DNA of 34,407 nucleotides from JACPLA01 sp035291905 (GTDB lineage Bacteria > Bacteroidota > Ignavibacteria > UBA10030). The DNA is taken from contig DATDRF010000218.1 of assembly GCA_035291905.1 (NCBI GenBank), positions 1-34,407 of the forward strand. The letters are read 5' to 3'. A program made the translations under genes and the position numbers. Shown piece after piece: positions 1 to 8,303 of this stretch (position 1 is its first letter; each line of letters opens with the position of its first letter). The notes under the pieces are model-generated. The model was not told the DNA's origin. It was given only the letters and a program-made list of their open reading frames with translations, and made no database searches.

Positions 1-1148
1 GCGATCACCATTCCTCCCACCGCTGCGGCCATTCCGCCGATACCAACCACCGAGCCGACAGCGCGACGCGGGAACATATCCGATACGGTGGTAAAGAGAT
101 TGGCCGACCAACCCTGATGCGCAGATGCCGCAAGGCCAACGATGAACACTGCCCCCCAGAGTGAGTCAACCTGTGATGCAAAGACGATCGGCAGCACCGC
201 TATTGCACAGATCAGCATCGCGGTTTTTCGCCCTCTATTCACCGTCCATCCTCTCTTGATGAGCGCTGAAGAGATCCACCCTCCGCCAACGCTGCCGATG
301 TCTGCGATGAGATAGATCGTCACAAGGGGCATGCCGATATCCAGAAGCGTGATTCCGTGACTCTTGTTCAGAAAATCGGGAACCCAATAAAGGTACATCC
401 ACCACACGGGGTCCGTCATAAACTTGGCAATGGCGAATGCCCATGTCTGCCGATGCGGAATCAGGCGGGCCCATTTGATCGGTGTGACAGCATCGGGTGG
501 GTCGCTTTGGATCAGCGCAAGTTCTTCGGCTGAGACTTTCGGGTGATCTTCGGGACGTTTGTAGCTCACCCACCATGAGCCGAGCCAAAAGAAACCAAGG
601 AGGCCGGTCGCAATAAACGCCCATTGCCATCCGTACGTAATCGTTATCCATGGAACAAGAAGCGGTGTGATGACAGCACCGACGTTACTCCCGGCATTGA
701 AAATTCCGGTCGCGAGCGCCCTCTCTTTCTTGGGGAACCACTCGGCAATGGTCTTGATCGACGCGGGAAAGTTGCCCGCCTCGCCAAGTCCCAGGGCGAA
801 TCGAGCCGCGGCAAATCCATAGACCCCCCGGGCAAGGGCATGAGCCATCGCAGCAAGACTCCAGAATATGAGAGCAAACGAAAACCCTCGTTTTGTTCCA
901 AGCCAGTCCATGACACGGCCCATCAGGAGCAGGCCGATCGCATAGGCGGTGGTAAACGCGAGAACGATATTGCTGTAGTCTATCTCTGTCCAGTTCATCT
1001 CCAAAGCGAGAGTTGGCTTGAGAAGCCCAATCACCTGGCGATCGATATAGTTGATGGTGGTGGCGAAGAACAGCAGTGCGCAAATCGTCCATCGGTAACC
1101 GAGCCATCGCTTCTTTCCGGAATGTACGACAGGGGTGTCAGGCTCCAT
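1..1148 (-). CDS. exuT: ExuT-like hexuronate MFS transporter, C-terminus cut by window edge
   Basis: This is an inner-membrane major facilitator of the anion:cation symporter group, expected to import galacturonate or glucuronate. The frame stays open from the ATG at 1148 to the left edge (382 codons), so roughly the last 50 residues are missing against a usual length near 430. Reading the minus strand gives the family hallmarks: TTINYIDRQVIGLL in the first membrane helix, GRVMDWLGTKRG in the loop between helices 2 and 3, RFALGLGEAGNFPASIK and EWFPKKERALATGIFNAG in helices 4 and 5, and PRRAVGSVVGIGGMA near the break. It lies 27 bp downstream of uxaE, so it is probably the last or near-last gene of the uronate operon. 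Substrate is inferred from family and context; glucuronate or an unsaturated uronate is also possible. Confidence 0.9.
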   Translation of the reverse strand, partial: MEPDTPVVHSGKKRWLGYRWTICALLFFATTINYIDRQVIGLLKPTLALEMNWTEIDYSNIVLAFTTAYAIGLLLMGRVMDWLGTKRGFSFALIFWSLAAMAHALARGVYGFAAARFALGLGEAGNFPASIKTIAEWFPKKERALATGIFNAGSNVGAVITPLLVPWITITYGWQWAFIATGLLGFFWLGSWWVSYKRPEDHPKVSAEELALIQSDPPDAVTPIKWARLIPHRQTWAFAIAKFMTDPVWWMYLYWVPDFLNKSHGITLLDIGMPLVTIYLIADIGSVGGGWISSALIKRGWTVNRGRKTAMLICAIAVLPIVFASQVDSLWGAVFIVGLAASAHQGWSANLFTTVSDMFPRRAVGSVVGIGGMAAAVGGMVI

Positions 1149-1175
1149 TGTGGTCCTTTCGTGTCCTTGTGATGA

Positions 1176-2477
1176 TCAGACTTTTACTGCCGAGGTTTTT
1201 GATGATTGAACCGACGGGCTGCCCGGTTCCTGTCCAAGAAAAATGGGACGAACATGGCGCTCGTAAAGATTCAGGGTAACGTTCTCTTCGATTTCTTTCC
1301 GGCATTCTTTGAGCAGGCCGGAATACCTCGCTCCCATTTCGGCCGCAATCTTGTACGCAACATGCACAAGCTGGCGGAAGTGAAGATTGTATCCCGCACA
1401 ACTCTGATCGTGCCTCAACGCCTCGACATACTCTTCACCCGACCATCGCGTGACGGTCTCCGGCTTCGGAAGCTTCTTCATGTCGATATCGATGACCGTC
1501 TTGTAAGGCGCACACAACTCATCGTATCGCTCCATGGCAGCCGCATAGATCTCTTTTGCCACGTTGAGCCCCTCGCCGCCGGCAGAAGCAAGGCCAATCA
1601 GCTCTTCGAGCCATGTGGTCCCCGCGGTCTTGAGATGCAGCCCCGCGCCTGACTTCCTGATCGCCCGATGGATAATGGAATAAATGGAGAACTTGTCGCT
1701 TCCCGAATGAACGCTCAACTTCAGGTTGGACGGCAAACCAAAGGCCTTCGCTGCAAAAGCCAGTACCGCCAGATCGTCCTCAAATTCCTTCCGAAATTGG
1801 TCACGGTTTCCGACATAATCGATCCCTTTGAGGAAGGATCCCGTGAACTTCGGAGCGATAGTCTGGAGCGGTATCTTCTCCTGCGCTGCCGCCGCGAGGA
1901 TGAAGAACAGTTCCTCGGGCGTTTGGGGAGCGCCGGCCTCATCGACGGAGATCTCGGGAATGATCGCATCGGCGCCTTTGCGATCAACAATTGCACGATA
2001 GACTTTTCCCGCCTCGGCTATTGCGATGAGGTACTTGGCCGCAACACTCCTCAACGTTTCATCGGTTACGGCAAAGGGTCGATCGATTCCCGGAATGGAG
2101 AGCGTACCTTTGAATCTGCTCATCGCTTCGACGAACGACCGGACGGCCTCCTTCGCTGGAGGGACCCCGATGAAATCGGCGACGTCGATCGTGAAAAAAT
2201 CGCTTGAATCAAGGAAGCGGCCGACCGTTGCGATCCCAATGTGGTCGGCATCGACGTGATACGCATGCGTCCAGCCGTTCAACCGCACCGCATCTTCCGC
2301 TTCGCGGCGGGTGTCTCCGGGAACCGTGCCGATGGTGATGTGCTCGCGATTGGACTTATTCCAGACAGGAATGATCAACACTCCCTGCTGCTCTGCCTTT
2401 TGCAAAGCCCTCAACTGCGCCGATCCTTCGGCCCCGAATCGATCCCCCATTCCAAAAGAATACGTTTCAAGTTTCAT
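1176..2477 (-). CDS. uxaE: Tagaturonate/fructuronate epimerase UxaE
   Basis: Cytoplasmic enzyme of the UxaE family, first described in Thermotoga maritima, which converts D-tagaturonate to D-fructuronate and so joins the galacturonate and glucuronate branches. The 433-residue product opens with LETYSFGMGDRFG and carries HVDADHIG at about residues 74-81, both typical of the family. HVDADHIG is rich in possible metal ligands. The ATG at 2477 is preferred over an in-frame GTG at 2507 because the longer form adds ten residues ahead of the conserved start; neither has a strong ribosome-binding site. It sits between kduI (141 bp upstream) and exuT (27 bp downstream). With uxaC here and uxuA at the other end of the window, it implies a route that does without tagaturonate reductase and altronate dehydratase. 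Confidence 0.9.
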   Translation of the reverse strand: MKLETYSFGMGDRFGAEGSAQLRALQKAEQQGVLIIPVWNKSNREHITIGTVPGDTRREAEDAVRLNGWTHAYHVDADHIGIATVGRFLDSSDFFTIDVADFIGVPPAKEAVRSFVEAMSRFKGTLSIPGIDRPFAVTDETLRSVAAKYLIAIAEAGKVYRAIVDRKGADAIIPEISVDEAGAPQTPEELFFILAAAAQEKIPLQTIAPKFTGSFLKGIDYVGNRDQFRKEFEDDLAVLAFAAKAFGLPSNLKLSVHSGSDKFSIYSIIHRAIRKSGAGLHLKTAGTTWLEELIGLASAGGEGLNVAKEIYAAAMERYDELCAPYKTVIDIDMKKLPKPETVTRWSGEEYVEALRHDQSCAGYNLHFRQLVHVAYKIAAEMGARYSGLLKECRKEIEENVTLNLYERHVRPIFLGQEPGSPSVQSSKTSAVKV

Positions 2478-2501
2478 TGTTAAATCCGTTTCTTTAATAA
2501 G

Positions 2502-2521
2502 GGACACAAAAATTGGTGTCC
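2502..2521. promoter_or_regulatory. 20-bp imperfect palindrome upstream of uxaE
   Basis: Minus-strand reading is GGACACCAATTTTTGTGTCC, with arms GGACAC and GTGTCC and near-symmetry through the centre. It lies 25-44 bp before the uxaE start, a normal place for an operator or an mRNA leader hairpin. The factor is unknown; the LacI-family regulator in this operon is one candidate. Confidence 0.35.
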
Positions 2522-2543
2522 TTTCCGTCCGTTTCCGCGCTTT

Positions 2544-2607
2544 ATCCGCGTCCCTTCATTCAATAACAAAACACTGCTGCACTGAAGAAGACGGGAGGGA
2601 CGCGGAT
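2544..2607. repeat. 12-bp perfect inverted repeat between kduI and uxaE
   Basis: ATCCGCGTCCCT at 2544-2555 is matched exactly by its complement AGGGACGCGGAT at 2596-2607, with a 40-base loop. The right arm is 12 bp past the kduI stop. It could be an mRNA stem that ends, processes or stabilises the kduI transcript, or a pair of regulator sites before uxaE. No T-run follows, so a classical terminator is not clear. Confidence 0.45.
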
Positions 2608-2618
2608 TGTGTATCATC

Positions 2619-3464
2619 TCAACGAAGTTGCGTCATCGCAACAGCGTCCATATCGGAGAACTCCTGGTTTTCTCCTCCCATGGCCCAGACAAAGGAATAG
2701 TTTCTCGTTCCGGCGCCGGAGTGAATCGACCAACTGGGCGAAATAACCGCCTGACGGTCACGCAGGACAAGGCTTCGGGATTCCTCCGGCCGCCCCATCA
2801 AATGCACCACAAACGAATCGGGATCGATTCCGAAGTAGAGATAAACCTCAGACCTCCGCTGGTGCGTATGTGCCGGCATCGTGTTCCAGATGCTTCCTGG
2901 GGCGAGATCGGTCAGGCCCATCACCAATTGACAGCTCTTGACTCCCCCCACGTGAATGTATTTTCTGATGGCACGAACATTAGCGCCTTCCTTTGTCCCC
3001 AGCTGGGCGACCTCGGCGTCCGATGTCCGAACGAGGGAATCGGGAAACTCCTTATGGGCCGGATAGGAGACGAAGTAGAAAGCAGGAGGATTTGAGGCAT
3101 CATCACCGGAAAACGAAATCCATTTCTTGCCTCTGCCAACGTAGAGCATGTCCTTCGCGTGAAGCTTCCACGGCTTGTCGTCGACATGGATCGTACCCGA
3201 TCCCCCGACATTGACAAAGCCAATCTCCCGCCTTTCTGTGAAATGTTCTGCCGCCATTTCCTTCTTGCTCGCCTCGAGTTTCAAGGGGCCGGAAGTGGGT
3301 ACAGCGGCGCCGACAATTGCGCGGTCGGTGTCACAATAGACCATCCGAACGACGCCCTCGGCAAAGAGGTTTTCAAACACGAACGATTTCCGAAGTTCCT
3401 TCGTATTCAACCGTTCATATGCATCGTGATTCGGTACGTATCGCACTTCCATGGGAATCTCCAT
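2619..3464 (-). CDS. kduI: 5-keto-4-deoxyuronate isomerase KduI
   Basis: Cytoplasmic isomerase converting 4-deoxy-L-threo-5-hexosulose uronate, the spontaneous product of unsaturated galacturonate, into 3-deoxy-D-glycero-2,5-hexodiulosonate. The 281-residue length is right for KduI. The cupin metal site is visible: MPAHTHQRRSEVYLYF gives His199, His201 and Glu206, and WSIHSG gives His248, matching the zinc ligands known in E. coli KduI. The N-terminal half has the usual MEVRYVPNHD and YVGRGKKW segments. It starts 16 bp after kduD ends, so the two consecutive pathway enzymes are co-transcribed. An internal ATG at codon 5 is an alternative start. Confidence 0.96.
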   Translation of the reverse strand: MEIPMEVRYVPNHDAYERLNTKELRKSFVFENLFAEGVVRMVYCDTDRAIVGAAVPTSGPLKLEASKKEMAAEHFTERREIGFVNVGGSGTIHVDDKPWKLHAKDMLYVGRGKKWISFSGDDASNPPAFYFVSYPAHKEFPDSLVRTSDAEVAQLGTKEGANVRAIRKYIHVGGVKSCQLVMGLTDLAPGSIWNTMPAHTHQRRSEVYLYFGIDPDSFVVHLMGRPEESRSLVLRDRQAVISPSWSIHSGAGTRNYSFVWAMGGENQEFSDMDAVAMTQLR

Positions 3465-3480
3465 CTTTCATTGTTGAGTG

Positions 3481-4230
3481 TTAGCGGGCCATCCAACCGC
3501 CGTCGACAACAAGCACATGTCCGTTAACATAATCCGATGCAGGCGAAGCAAGGAAGACAGCAACTCCCTGAAGGTCTTCCGGCGTTCCCCACCTGCCTGC
3601 AGGAATCCGATCGAGGATTCCCTTTGAACGCACCGGGTCTTCACGTAACGCTTTGGTGTTGTTCGTTGCCATGTAACCGGGCGCAATTGCATTAATATTG
3701 ATACCGTGCTGGGCCCATTCGTTTGCCAAGGCCTTTGTTACCTGCGCCACCGCACCCTTGCTCGCGGAGTACGACGGAACAAGAATCCCACCCTGGAAAG
3801 CAAGCAGAGAAGCAATGTTGATGATCTTTCCGTACTTTCTCTTCATCATATCCCTCGCGGCGGCCTGCGAAAGAAAGAAGACCGTCTTGGCATTGATCGC
3901 CATGACCTCGTCCCAGTCTTTCTCCGCAAAATCGATCGCCGGTGTACGCCGTATGATCCCGGCGTTGTTCACGAGGATGTCGATCTTCCCGAATTCCTGC
4001 AGCGCAGTATCGACCACTTTTCCAATCGATTCCATCCTGCTCAAGTCGGCCACCACCATCGCAGCCTTACGGCCGAGCGAACGAACCGCCTTCGCCGTTT
4101 CATCACATGCAACGTGATCCACCAGGAGTACGTCGGCCCCGGCAGTCGCCAGCCCGACGGTCATTCCTTTCCCCAGCCCGGTGCTCCCGCCTGTGACAAC
4201 CGCGACCTTGCCGCTCAAATCGAATGTCAT
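3481..4230 (-). CDS. kduD: KduD-type 2-dehydro-3-deoxy-D-gluconate 5-dehydrogenase (SDR)
   Basis: NAD(P)-dependent short-chain dehydrogenase of 249 residues that acts after KduI, reducing the diketo acid to 2-keto-3-deoxygluconate. Visible motifs are the nucleotide-binding TGGSTGLG (13-20), NNAG (88-91), catalytic Ser141, and YSASK with Tyr154 and Lys158; the C-terminus VDGGWMAR is typical of KduD and gluconate 5-dehydrogenases. Its start overlaps the uxaC stop by 4 bp, indicating translational coupling. SDR specificity is hard to read from sequence alone, but placement between uxaC and kduI supports KduD over a gluconate or 2-deoxygluconate dehydrogenase. Confidence 0.93.
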   Translation of the reverse strand: MTFDLSGKVAVVTGGSTGLGKGMTVGLATAGADVLLVDHVACDETAKAVRSLGRKAAMVVADLSRMESIGKVVDTALQEFGKIDILVNNAGIIRRTPAIDFAEKDWDEVMAINAKTVFFLSQAAARDMMKRKYGKIINIASLLAFQGGILVPSYSASKGAVAQVTKALANEWAQHGININAIAPGYMATNNTKALREDPVRSKGILDRIPAGRWGTPEDLQGVAVFLASPASDYVNGHVLVVDGGWMAR

Positions 4231-5702
4231 ATGCTCACCTTTGCAGTTCTTGTTCTTGCCGGCTCTTCTCTTCCGTTCTTTCCCAACAACGGTGGAAAGT
4301 TAAAGTATCTTTTCGCATTTGAATAGCAGATATCCTGAACCATGGCGCCGATGAGTTTTGTATCGTCAGGGATCAGTCCCGATTTCATTTCACCACCGAG
4401 CACATTGCAGAGAAGCCTGCGGAAGTATTCATGGCGCGGGTAAGAAAGGAAGCTGCGGGAATCGGTCAGCATCCCGATGAATTGACTCAGAAGTCCCATA
4501 TTTGAGAGAGCATTCAGGTTCTTCGTCATCCCATCCGTCTGATCAAGGAACCACCATGCGGACCCGTATTGGATCTTCCCGGCAACCGACCCGTCCTGGA
4601 AATTTCCGATCATCGACGCAAAGAGCTCGTTATCGCGCGGATTCAGATTGTACAAGATCGTTTTCGCGAGCTTGTTCTCGTCGTCGAGGCGATTGAGAAA
4701 CCGGGCGAGCGAGCGTGCCATGTCAAAATCCCCGATTGAATCGTATCCCGTATCGGGGCCGAGTGTCCGCATCATCCTCGTATTGGTATTTCGCAGGGCT
4801 CCGAGGTGGAACTGCTGCACCCAGCCCTTTTCCCAATCCATCAGAGCAAGCTCATACAGGACTGCCGACTTGAATTTCAGCGTCTCGTTTTCATTGAGCC
4901 GGCGTTTCTTCATGAGTTTGGCAAAGATCGCTTTCATCTCCCGATCGGTATAATCCGCTGCGTACGCCGTTTCCAATCCGTGGTCGGAAAGACGCGCACC
5001 CATTTCGTGGAAGTAGTCGTGTCTCTTTCGCAGAGCTGTCAGAAACTGGGTGTAGGTTCTGATCTCGATGCGCGCTGCCTTTCCAAGAAGGCCGACGTAT
5101 TTCGCAAATGAAGCGGGATCGTCCACCTGCATTGCCTTGTCGGGGCGAAAAGCCGGATAGACGCTCAGGGGTGCGGTCGGATCGCCGGCAAGCATGCGGT
5201 GGTATTCCAAACTGTCAACTGGGTCGTCCGTCGTGCAAACGACTTCCACCTTCATCTGGTTCTGAATGCCGCGAACAGAGTATTCCGGTTTCGCAAGTTT
5301 CGCGTTGCATTCATCCCAAATCCCTTTGGCCGTGGATAAATCGAGCAGCCTATCCGTTATTCCGAAGGGTCTTTTCAATTCCAGGTGAGTCCAGTGGTAG
5401 AGGGGATTTCGGATGGTTTTCGGTACTGTTTCGGACCAACGCTGGAACTTTTCCCAGTCCGAGGCCGGGCCGGTGATGTATCGCTCATCCACGCCGCACG
5501 TTCGCATCGCCCGCCATTTGTAGTGATCCCCCGCCAGCCAGATTTGCGTCAGGTTATCAAAATTCCTGTCCTCAGCAATGTCTTTCGGGGGAACGTGACA
5601 GTGATAATCGATGATCGGCATCGATTTCGCAAAGTTGTGAAAGAGTTCCCGGGCGCGATCGCTCTCGAGAAGAAAGTCTTCATGCATGAAGGGATTTTTC
5701 AT
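4227..5702 (-). CDS. uxaC: Uronate isomerase UxaC
   Basis: Cytoplasmic amidohydrolase-superfamily isomerase, converting D-galacturonate to D-tagaturonate and D-glucuronate to D-fructuronate. The 491 residues begin with PFMHEDFLL and IIDYHCHVPP, where His34 and His36 form the first metal-binding HxH of the superfamily; the middle has the family segments KFQRWSETVP and CTTDDPVDSLEYH. Length is slightly above the usual 470. It overlaps kduD by 4 bp and follows the DUF4861 gene after 45 bp. This enzyme makes the substrate of UxaE encoded further down the same operon. Confidence 0.96.
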   Translation of the reverse strand: MKNPFMHEDFLLESDRARELFHNFAKSMPIIDYHCHVPPKDIAEDRNFDNLTQIWLAGDHYKWRAMRTCGVDERYITGPASDWEKFQRWSETVPKTIRNPLYHWTHLELKRPFGITDRLLDLSTAKGIWDECNAKLAKPEYSVRGIQNQMKVEVVCTTDDPVDSLEYHRMLAGDPTAPLSVYPAFRPDKAMQVDDPASFAKYVGLLGKAARIEIRTYTQFLTALRKRHDYFHEMGARLSDHGLETAYAADYTDREMKAIFAKLMKKRRLNENETLKFKSAVLYELALMDWEKGWVQQFHLGALRNTNTRMMRTLGPDTGYDSIGDFDMARSLARFLNRLDDENKLAKTILYNLNPRDNELFASMIGNFQDGSVAGKIQYGSAWWFLDQTDGMTKNLNALSNMGLLSQFIGMLTDSRSFLSYPRHEYFRRLLCNVLGGEMKSGLIPDDTKLIGAMVQDICYSNAKRYFNFPPLLGKNGREEPARTRTAKVSI

Positions 5703-5747
5703 ATTGACTTAGTCGGTAATATTCTCATGTACGGCAAACGACAGCAG

Positions 5748-6980
5748 CTAGTTCTTTTTGCCCTTCGGCAAAGTGACGCGAACTTCGAGCGGTTGATTCA
5801 ACCTGCGAGAGGCCGTCGCCAAATCATCATTGAGCATCTGCTGATTCCATTGTTCAACCGCTTCACCCTGCCAACGGGCCAAGATCAAATAACGCAAAGG
5901 CTGCCCCTTTTTGAGGGTAAGGAGGACAAGGTCATTGGGGGAATCTTCCCTCTTTTGAATCACGTCACCCGGAATGAATGTCAATGCCATCAGGAGGCTG
6001 TCTCCGCCCCTTGACTGCTGACCGATCGAGCTCAGCGTTGAGGTAGCGGGATTCCACTTGACCGTTCCGCGAGCATGTTTCACAATCCCCGCGGCCACAG
6101 TTTGATTTGCGGCGGACCGGAGCAGGAGCCGATGCTCGGTGTACCGATCTTCCGCAAAAAGTGAGAAGACCGAAGTAACATCGGTTTTCTCTTTGCCGAC
6201 ATCCCATCCGGTATAATCCACGCGGACGACACAACGAACCGGCCCGCGGGCAATGATGCGCGTTCGTCTCCGGTCGAGTTTGTACGGATGTGCCACGGTG
6301 TCGTTGATCCAGAATCCAAAACCGCCGATTCCCAATGCGGGGCCGACATGGAGCACATCCATTCCCCAATAAGCATCCTTCTGATAATCCACCCCGCTTG
6401 AACCGATGAAATTCCAGTGGAGGCCCGCAGCCCGTTTCGCCTGGATGTCAATCGAATTGCGCTCGTCAAGATATAATCTGTACCCTATGAGTTCCGACTC
6501 CCATCCAACTCCGTCGAAGGGATAGTGCCCGTCGCGGCGAAGCGTGCCGGGTCCGTCGTCATCATCAACAGGCTGGGATTTCCCGGATATCCGCTTGTAA
6601 TTCGCAGCATCGGTCCGCAACGGCCCCACCGGCGACGCAAGAGTATCTCTTCCGCTTGCGAGCGCAACTTCCTTCGTTTCTCCTGCACCAAGGGTGAGTT
6701 GAAAAACCAGCTCGTCGGGAATTCCGTCGGCATCCAGATCGTCAATCTGGAACGGAAGTGACCGATTCGCCTTGTCAACGAGCCGCAGCCGAACAAGCTC
6801 TTTGGATCCGAACGTGTTTCGTAGATCATCCCAGCAAACAACAACCGGTTCATTTGCCCTCGAAACGGACGACGGATTGGTGACAGAGAACGTGACCGAC
6901 TGGGCTTTTACTCCCGTCATCAATGCAATCGCGGTGAAGGCAGTATTAAGAATGATTGTTCGCAATGCCAGTTTCTTCAT
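5748..6980 (-). CDS. Exported DUF4861-family protein
   Basis: A predicted secreted or periplasmic protein of 410 residues with a signal peptide (MKKLALRTI, a hydrophobic stretch, then VKAQ). The body is beta-rich and fits DUF4861, a family commonly found next to uronate-degrading genes; its activity is not established. Recognisable features are VVVCWDDL, a calcium-loop-like DADGIPDELVFQL, DDDDGPGTLRRDGHYPFDGVGWESE and the core WNFIGSSGVDYQKDAYWGMD. The ATG at 6980 is preferred to the longer frame from 7070 because it begins the signal peptide and has an AGGA 5-8 bases upstream. It starts 5 bp after the pectinesterase stop. A role on pectin fragments is an inference from context; a carbohydrate-active enzyme or a binding protein are both possible. 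Confidence 0.75.
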   Translation of the reverse strand: MKKLALRTIILNTAFTAIALMTGVKAQSVTFSVTNPSSVSRANEPVVVCWDDLRNTFGSKELVRLRLVDKANRSLPFQIDDLDADGIPDELVFQLTLGAGETKEVALASGRDTLASPVGPLRTDAANYKRISGKSQPVDDDDGPGTLRRDGHYPFDGVGWESELIGYRLYLDERNSIDIQAKRAAGLHWNFIGSSGVDYQKDAYWGMDVLHVGPALGIGGFGFWINDTVAHPYKLDRRRTRIIARGPVRCVVRVDYTGWDVGKEKTDVTSVFSLFAEDRYTEHRLLLRSAANQTVAAGIVKHARGTVKWNPATSTLSSIGQQSRGGDSLLMALTFIPGDVIQKREDSPNDLVLLTLKKGQPLRYLILARWQGEAVEQWNQQMLNDDLATASRRLNQPLEVRVTLPKGKKN

Positions 6981-6985
6981 CGTTC

Positions 6986-8290
6986 CTATCCGCCTTTCTC
7001 CTGGTTGGTTCGGAATTTCCAAACGCTCCCGGGAATCGTTCCGCCTTTCGTCACCGTATCGATCCTCCAATAGTAATCAGTTCCGGATTTGAGAGATCGA
7101 ATCGTGAAGTTCGATTCTGCTGTTTCGGCCAACTCCCCGGGAGGATTGCCCGTCCCGAAAAGAACCTTGCTTCTCTCGGCATTCCGACCCGGCAACCATC
7201 GGAGAATGACTGACTCCTCAGGTACGCGATACGCATCATTCCTGGGCTGAGGCACTGCCGCAAAAGGAAGAACGGAAGGAAGGGATTTCTCGGGATCCCA
7301 TTTGCCTTCGAACGTCCACGCGGCTGTGATCTGAGATTCATCCGGCGATCCGTCGGCTCTCTCCAGATTATCGGAGAACCATTGATAATTCCCTCCATCC
7401 CGCGTGCAATTGTAGAAGTAGTGCCTCGTTCCCCAGATCCACGGGACGGTATTGGGAGACTTCGGGGAGTGGATCGGGCGATCGGCCATATTGTGGGAGA
7501 ACGTACAGTCAACAACGTAGAACTGGGCATCTCTGTGGTGCCGACCAAGGGGGAAACCCTCAACGCCGTCGAAGAAAGAATTCCGAATGACAAACTTTTG
7601 ACTTTTATTCTGACTTCCGTCGTGCCAGATACTTGCGCTGGGCTTGTTGCGGCCAAAGAATTTGCTGTCGGTGACATAGCACCATCCGCGGGGACAGATA
7701 TAGTCGACCCACCCCTCGAACGAACAGAACGCGTGATAATACATGCCTCCGGTGCTGTCCCAGAGGCTCACCGTGTCGCCGCCGTCCGCGATGACGGTAC
7801 AATAGAGCAAAGAAATTCGCGTGGCTTTGAATCCCCGGATCGCAAACTGGTGATCGTGATTTCCGTGCAGGCTGCCGTAGTTGTTGTACACGGTAAGGTT
7901 TCCCAGAACAATATCGGAGACATTATTCCCGATGTTGATCACCGCTGATCCCCAATCGTTTCCATTGTGACTTTGAACCCATTCAGAGCGTAGTTGAGGA
8001 AACACGATGCGCGTTCCCTCCCTGCTTTCGCCGACCAGCGCGATCGAACTCCTGGTGATAAAGAGTTTTTCCTCGTATGTGCCATTCCTGATGAGGATTG
8101 TGACATGGCCTGTATGCTCCGCCGGAACGGCCTCGAGAGCCGCTTGAACGGTTTTGAAGTCTGCCTTTCCCTGCTGATCCACCGTAAACCAGATCTCCTG
8201 ACCCATTGCAGCCTGCAGAGCTAGAATCATGACAAGGACGGCAGCCGGCATTCGGGGAGCAGGCATTCTATCTTGCTCTCTTCCACTCAT
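6986..8290 (-). CDS. CE8 pectinesterase with C-terminal FN3-like domain
   Basis: Secreted right-handed beta-helix enzyme that removes methyl esters from pectin so that lyases and polygalacturonase can act. An N-terminal signal peptide ends near AAMGQ (about residue 31); the first eight or thirteen codons may not be used, since the ATG at 8266 has a purine-rich GGAAGAGAG upstream. The CE8 catalytic residues can be placed as Asp172 (GGDTVSLW), Asp196 (GWVDYICPRG) and Arg250 (PLGRHH). The residues around them differ from the usual QDTL, VDFIFG and LGRPW. Residues about 345-430 look like a fibronectin III-type domain (TDYYWRIDTV). It lies 13 bp after the LacI-family regulator and 5 bp before the DUF4861 gene. 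Confidence 0.88.
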   Translation of the reverse strand: MSGREQDRMPAPRMPAAVLVMILALQAAMGQEIWFTVDQQGKADFKTVQAALEAVPAEHTGHVTILIRNGTYEEKLFITRSSIALVGESREGTRIVFPQLRSEWVQSHNGNDWGSAVINIGNNVSDIVLGNLTVYNNYGSLHGNHDHQFAIRGFKATRISLLYCTVIADGGDTVSLWDSTGGMYYHAFCSFEGWVDYICPRGWCYVTDSKFFGRNKPSASIWHDGSQNKSQKFVIRNSFFDGVEGFPLGRHHRDAQFYVVDCTFSHNMADRPIHSPKSPNTVPWIWGTRHYFYNCTRDGGNYQWFSDNLERADGSPDESQITAAWTFEGKWDPEKSLPSVLPFAAVPQPRNDAYRVPEESVILRWLPGRNAERSKVLFGTGNPPGELAETAESNFTIRSLKSGTDYYWRIDTVTKGGTIPGSVWKFRTNQEKGG

Positions 8291-8303
8291 CGATTTTCTT
8301 TTT

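Noticed and set aside
235..1107. Minus-strand frames of 138 and 140 codons and a plus-strand frame at 624-1172
   Set aside because: They are out of frame with the ExuT-like transporter, whose open frame covers the same DNA and has clear family motifs.
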